From positions 436,231 to 500,230 of the forward strand of contig MNCI01011963.1 of the NCBI GenBank assembly GCA_015680685.1: a stretch of 64,000 bases of DNA, read 5' to 3'. Both the position numbers and the translations under genes were made by a program. Within the stretch, counting starts at the first letter, position 1. The number at the start of each line of letters is the position of its first letter. The notes below the pieces were generated by a model. The model did not search any database. It was not told where the DNA came from and saw nothing but the letters and a program-made list of their open reading frames with translations. This document shows, in pieces, positions 59,603 to 64,000 of this stretch. This DNA is from Gnetum montanum. Its lineage: Eukaryota; Streptophyta; Gnetopsida; Gnetales; Gnetaceae.

Positions 59603-60250
59603 ATGGGTCCTAAAAGAGGACAACAAGAAGAACCCTCTCAAGGTGCAACTGAACACCTAGGGGAGGCAGAGGCCAAGGACCTCATGTAAAACATGCAGAG
59701 CAAGAGGCACAATCATTCAACATCCATTAAGGAACTCTTGTCACTGCACAATCTAGCCAAGAAAAAAGGTGGAGAGGTTAGGGCCCCAACCTATGAAGAG
59801 GAATGATGGCTATTTTCAACATGGCATGTCAAGGCTAATCAAGTGTTCCCATAGCTACCATGTCCATGGGAAGTGCTGACTCCATCAAACATTGGAACAT
59901 CAGCATGGATGGCTCATAATCCTTGGATAGAAGAGGAGAAATGTTGGGCACTTCTTCAATAGTATCAATCTCAAAAGCCTAAAGCGTAGGAAAAAGGAAA
60001 CCAATTCCAACCCAGTCTAAAACATTTAGCATATGAAGGCATTTATAACCAAAAAGGTTCTTGTGATGGTTCTTTCTTCAAACCATATAGATTGGCCTAC
60101 TATAGGAACTATAATATAAATGATTGTATGATCTTCTACAAAGAAGCCATATTCAAGTTCATACAAAGGTTCGAATAAAAATTAGAAGACATGATTTTCA
60201 AAATTCTAGAACTTCAAGCCATGGAAATAAAATAACAATCAAGCTTCCAA
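59603..60250 (+). pseudogene. Extra ORF of element I
   Basis: MGPKRGQQEEPSQGATEHLG at the start matches the N-terminal signature of A and E (M-x-x-K-R-G...S-x-G). Then LSLHNLAKKKGGEVRAPTYEEE, NPWIEEEKCWALLQ, KHLAYEGIYNQKGSCDG, FKPYRLAYYRNYNINDC and FYKEAIFKFIQRFE, with stops mainly TAG or TGA. Trp- and Tyr-rich, unlike the coiled-coil part of D. I do not recognise a family and the function is unknown. Confidence 0.6.
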
Positions 60251-60663
60251 AGAAGCTACATAGCCTTGGCATTAATATTAAAGATGCAGTCATCAAAAGG
60301 GTATGTGTGTGTGATTAACACACATTTGATCACTCATCCAACATGTCTAGATGTTAAAATTTAATAAGTAGATTACTTGGTTGTTGAGATCGAGGAAAGC
60401 TTGAAGTATAATCTATTCCTAACCTATAGTGGTTCTAACTTAGTATCATTCATTTTTTGTGCAAATTTCAATGTGAAAGTAAGAAGTGATATTCATTAGT
60501 TCTTAAAATATCAATGTGTAAAAGACTCTTAGGAAGAGGAGCTAGATCTAAAGAAGAAATTTCTATTAATCCATCATACCATTATGTTAGCCAATGTATA
60601 CTTTGCACACTTCAAATCATCAGTAGATAAGTTAGATATCTAAATTTAAAAATATATGATACT
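60251..60663 (+). other. Interval between extra ORF of I and LTR J
   Basis: Weak coding-like run on the plus strand (SGSNLVSFIFCANFNVKV near 60440) without a recognised domain; it may continue the extra ORF. Element I shows no PPT or 3' LTR before J begins on the other strand. Confidence 0.4.
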
Positions 60664-61528
60664 TGATGAGTGGCAAGGTAACCCTACATCCAACCATAAG
60701 AATCACAAGTGTTCACACATGATCCAGTTGAATTTCATGTATGGGACTAGTTATGGCATCAAGATAGTTCTGCTTAGATCTTAGTTCACTATCTTTCCAC
60801 TTGGACTAATGGTAGCTTTGTCATGTATGGTTTAGTCCAAAGTGAGGCATATGATGTTGTCTAATCCTATGCTGCTCCTAATGATGGTAAAGAGATGAAT
60901 TAATTAAGCTACTGAATAATGGAAAGTAAAATCTAACTATCCTACATGTGATGGTTATCCACTCTTAATCATCTATATACATCTTGGACTTCATGAGACT
61001 ACTTCTGGGATTACCAAGCATATGTCACTGGGTGTGCCAAATAATACACTACTTGATTACCAAGTACTTAAACTTAAATGCTCATGATTAAGGCGTACAC
61101 ATTCTACTTAATGACATTAATAGTAAATAGTAATAAATGGGAACGTTAACTAAGAAGAACAAAAAATAATCAAACAATTAAATAAATAATTAAAGTAATA
61201 ATAAATCTATGTGAATGCAACAATAATGGAAGTAATCTCAATCTTTATTTCTAATCATGTAACGTGTCCAAGCATGTCACACTTGAATATAGGTGTCATA
61301 TCATTACAAACATTACACTACGGGCATGCACTACGAATAACAAGACTCTAAGAAAGACTATCAAAAACTAAGAACTAAAAACTATTCTTTCTATTGTCTC
61401 TCAACTGTGCAGCCAAGTGTTGTATTTATAAGCTAGCACAGAGCAGATGATATCAGATATTCAACATTACTTCTTGGGGTCCAATATTGAGTATTCGATA
61501 TCAGGACTGACAAATTCATGACTCATCA
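60664..61528 (-). mobile_element. Athila-like LTR J
   Basis: 865 bp, TGATGAGTGGC...GACTCATCA on the plus strand. Minus-strand U3 has GATATCGAATACTC and GATATCATC motifs, TATA at 61434-61440, and CTTGGT-type units near 61010-61070. Flanks ATACT (60659-60663) and ATACC (61529-61533) would fit a solo LTR. However, the right flank TACCCATGAATAACA also looks like a PPT read backwards, which would make J a 3' LTR whose internal part is lost. Confidence 0.8.
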
Positions 61529-62137
61529 ATACCCATGAATAACATTTGTTAAGGGCCATAGTTTACTAATTATGTTATCATGATTACTAGAGAGAGGTCA
61601 ACATCCTTCTTCATTAAGACCTAAGATTATATTTGGTATGATACCAAATATTTTTAAGGTATTAAGCTACTAAGTTAATTTTTAAGAAAGAAGTTGTGAA
61701 GCAAGATTAAGCCTTACCATCCTAAATATGGTTGTCTAATCATATTGCCCTTATGATTGAACTATGACTACACCCTTGATCCTTAGAGGTTAATCAAAAT
61801 TAAAACGTTTCTTAACCCTTCTTCCATTACTTAATTTTCTTTTTTTTTTCTTATTTATATTTTTGAATTAGGTAAGTAAAATATTCTTAAGTAATACAAG
61901 TTAAGAATAAGGATTTACCCTACCTTCACTTGGATAACTAAATACATAAGATGCACATATTATAACTCTAATTAGAACTTGTGATTGGTGATTGGTAGAT
62001 CTTCAATTTACTTCATGTTATTACCAAGAGAATCAATGCAATTTATTAACATGATGATATTATTTTATCAGATATATTTCTCATTTATATTTTCATTTGT
62101 AGAATAAGAAGAAAACCCTTAAGTCTAAAATCACATT
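61529..62137. other. Unassigned interval between J and K
   Basis: AT-rich, no coding or structure recognised beyond the PPT-like first 15 bases. ACATT (62133-62137) would be K's target duplication. Confidence 0.45.
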
Positions 62138-62144
62138 TGATGAG

Positions 62145-62238
62145 ACGCGAACGCGATATCGCGGCCGCCGCGATATCGCGTCTTTCCCTGCGATATCGCA
62201 TACGTGATATCGCGGTCCACCGCTATATCTATAAATAA
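62145..62238 (+). promoter_or_regulatory. K promoter: GATATC palindromes and TATA box
   Basis: CGCGATATCGCG at 62152-62163 and 62169-62180 (each a perfect 12-bp palindrome, 5 bp apart), TGCGATATCGCA at 62189-62200 (perfect palindrome) and CGTGATATCGCG at 62203-62214. The TATA box TATAAATA follows at 62230-62237. Palindrome centres lie 17, 20 and 14 bp apart. Likely binding sites of a dimeric regulator, or a CpG-rich methylation target. Confidence 0.7.
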
Positions 62239-62483
62239 GAGGCGGCACTCCCCTCATTTCCCAATCCTGGCTAGAAGTAACGAAGCTCTGGCAAATTGAT
62301 CACTCCAGAGTTAGAATTTTTCCCCATGTGCCCGCAGTAGGAGTCCTAGAGTGAACGGCTCTTTATTCGAGCAGCTTGTAACCTGAACCCAAGTTGTGTA
62401 CGGAAATAAAGATGAACTTGATTGGATAAACCTTGCAGCAGGTGGTTTTATTGTTGTTTATTTACTGCTTTCCTAGTGCGCAC

Positions 62484-62773
62484 AAGTACGACTTGATTAC
62501 GAGCATCTACGGACGTGTATGGCTAATCAAGGAATCGGCTGCTTGTCACAACGCGTGAGTAAGACTTGACTACGAGCATTGACTGCTTGGTAACCCAGTA
62601 GCGTATTCCAGGATTCTGCGCTTGGTAATCCCAGTGGTAGTTCAATGTGTACGGCTAGTCAAGGAATCGGCTGCTCATCGCTAGGCTAGAACGTGTGATA
62701 AGTACGACTTAGTTACGAGCACCCATGGGTGTGTACGGCTAGCTAAGGAATCGGCTGCTTATCACACTTAGGC
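62484..62773 (+). repeat. Threefold repeat in the K LTR
   Basis: Units starting AAGTACGACTTGATTACGAG (62484), GAGTAAGACTTGACTACGAG (62557) and AAGTACGACTTAGTTACGAG (62700) each lead to GTGTAYGGCTARYYAAGGAA and TCGGCTGCT. The middle unit is longer because it contains the CTTGGTAA tandem units. The copies differ, so the expansion predates this insertion. Confidence 0.8.
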
Positions 62774-63188
62774 TAAATAGGGGCCTTAGTACGACCACTT
62801 CGAGCACTTGCGTTACGTGTGGTGATCCCAGTAACGATTAGCATTTGGTAAGCCATAGTTGCATAGTTCAGGGTGTGTCCAGTAAGTGGGAACGGATGCT
62901 GACGCTAGTTAATTTAGACTTAGGACATTAGTTAGAGTTAGCTTAGTTTCTCAACCCTTTCCTTTCATAGCTTAGAAGATAAACTTGAAAATACCAAAAA
63001 AAATAACATAGCTCAGACTTGCTTAACCATACACCGTGACACTTACAAGCAAGCCTGGGAAGACAACGAACGATTAACCCCAAGTGTTTCTTGTGGTGTT
63101 AAGGCATTTAGTCTGCGGAGTTCAACCGGATCGCGCGTGCACGCTCGTATTCGTATGGTTGAGTGTAGGGGTACCTCGCCACTCATCA

Positions 63189-63207
63189 TTGGCGCCGTTG
63201 CCGAGGA
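63189..63207 (+). other. Primer-binding site (tRNA-Asp), element K
   Basis: TTGGCGCCGTTGCCGAGGA directly after the LTR. It corresponds to the well-known Athila site TGGCGCCGTTGCCGGGGA apart from one base. All three CpGs are intact. Confidence 0.93.
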
Positions 63208-63334
63208 CTAAGTGTTTTTACGCCAATTAAACATAAGGGATATCACTCACATCGTTGTGAGCCTAAAACGAACCTTAGGGTTAATCAGTTAATTCAGAAC
63301 ATAAATAACGGTGAAAATTAGCACACCATTAGAA

Positions 63335-64000
63335 ATGGCTTCTTCTCATGCAATCAACTCACCTAAGGACAATACAGGAGAAAGTCAGGATCATACGCAT
63401 AACCGAAATCAACCATGTCCTCAACAATCCAAAGTCACATATACTCATCCCGATGAGTATGTGCCGGATTTTACCTTTGTTTTCCATCAAGATGAGCAAC
63501 TGCGGTGGAGAGACATGCAAGGTAACATCGTGTTACCCCCAGATCGCTCTGCTCCCAACATGCTTTTCCGTGTCTTGGTACGGATTGGCATGCATGAGCT
63601 GTTCGTAGAATACGTTTTGGATGACCATGACACAAGGGATTATCGTCCCACAAATGCCCAACGTATTCGGGACGAAAGGCAGGAGAGCCAACATTCACTA
63701 TTGAAGGGCAAGGTTCCCCACGTCATTAGTGAAATAGGAGACGAGGAACCCCTCACGATGGGTTTCTTAGAAAATGATGTTCCTCCTCCTCACTCTAGTG
63801 AAGAGGTTAGGCATCAGGGCCTTAGGTCAACGATACATATTCCAGGCTCTGATCCCCGTGAGCACCAGCTGTTCACGGCAGGAACAACTACTCACACTAA
63901 TGACGGACTCGTTGATCGGGACCGAAGCAACTGAAGAGAAGGCAAGAAACATCACCATGGTGATGGATCCCCTTCTTCTTCTCCTTCATCTCATCATTCA
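63335..64000 (+). CDS. gag of element K, N-terminal part (runs off window)
   Basis: ATG at 63335 (MASSHAINSP), 147 bp after the LTR; an upstream in-frame ATG at 63311 is less likely because A, I and D homologues begin at the MSSS/MASS position. The N-terminal domain FTFVFHQDEQLRWRDMQGN...LPP is shared with D and E. Then LFRVLVRIGMHELFVEYVL, an acidic/basic linker, and DEEPLTMGFLENDVPPPHSSEE. One in-frame TGA at 63932, after DRSN, is followed by REGKKHHHGDGSPSSSP in the same frame, so it looks like a CGA-to-TGA change. The core and knuckle lie beyond 64000. Confidence 0.85.

Larger units (their letters stand above)
62138..63188 (+). mobile_element. 5' LTR of young Athila-like element K
   Basis: 1,051 bp, TGATGAGACGCG...CCACTCATCA, 7-bp terminal inverted repeats perfect. 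Much richer in CpG than every other LTR here, hence recent or little methylated. U3 palindrome cluster (62152-62214), TATA (62230), AATAAAGATG near 62405, a threefold long repeat (62484-62773) and CTTGGTAA units (62589-62640). Followed by an almost perfect PBS. Confidence 0.92.

Noticed and set aside
62138-62240. Replication origin or rDNA spacer because of the GC-rich palindromes
   Set aside because: They lie inside an LTR defined by TG...CA ends, TATA box, PBS and gag.
63471-63698. Minus-strand 75-codon frame
   Set aside because: Antisense shadow of K's gag.

Overview
This window looks like plant nuclear DNA made almost entirely of decayed LTR retrotransposons. I found no host gene, rRNA, tRNA or CRISPR array. 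Everything recognisable comes from three groups: Ty3/gypsy Athila-like elements (LTR ends TGATGAG...CTCATCA, a primer-binding site complementary to tRNA-Asp, a gag with a CX2CX3HX4C knuckle, and an extra ORF after pol), Ty3/gypsy chromovirus-like elements (tRNA-iMet primer-binding site), and Ty1/copia elements. One RTE-type LINE end is also present. Large, old, methylation-decayed nests of this kind are typical of large-genome seed plants. A gymnosperm is plausible, but the sequence does not prove it. The elements are lettered A to L in the entries.

Layout. 1-2892: 3' end of Athila-like G (+), with a broken LTR. 2893-8057: chromovirus F (-), whose RNase H region carries a 902-bp insertion flanked by 18-bp repeats and whose protease region is tandemly duplicated. 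8058-33551: a nest up to four levels deep. Athila-like A (+) was entered by Ty3 element B (+), B by copia element C (-), and C by Athila-like D (-, 17002-30365, 5-bp target duplication GAAGT). The right-hand parts of B and C and most of A's pol are missing. 34845-43895: complete but internally deleted Athila-like E (-). 43901-47821: 3' end of Athila-like H (+). 47822-49690: LTR, primer-binding site and gag start of chromovirus L (+), split by a copia solo LTR (48415-49484, duplication CTATG). 50404-50700: a 24-bp minisatellite. 52456-52926: an RTE LINE 3' end. 54765-60663: Athila-like I (+), with LTR, full-length gag and extra ORF but no pol seen. 60664-61528: Athila-like LTR J (-). 62138-64000: start of K (+), by far the least decayed copy, still rich in CpG, with an almost open gag running off the window.

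How the parts work together. D keeps the full order 5' LTR, PBS, gag, protease, reverse transcriptase, RNase H, integrase, extra ORF, PPT, 3' LTR. The extra ORF starts right after a splice-acceptor-like TGATTATAG/ATG in D and I, with related sequence in A and E. In D a donor-like AAG/GTAAGA and an LTR-like promoter module lie 0.3-0.55 kb upstream, which suggests a spliced, perhaps separately promoted, mRNA. A and E share a join from the end of RT straight to the extra-ORF leader, without RNase H or integrase, so they look like members of a deletion derivative moved in trans. Several LTR families carry clusters of short palindromes just upstream of TATA, each family with its own motif.

Limits: all alignments were made by eye. 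Element lineages, junctions inside decayed DNA and the edges of B, F, H and L are approximate.
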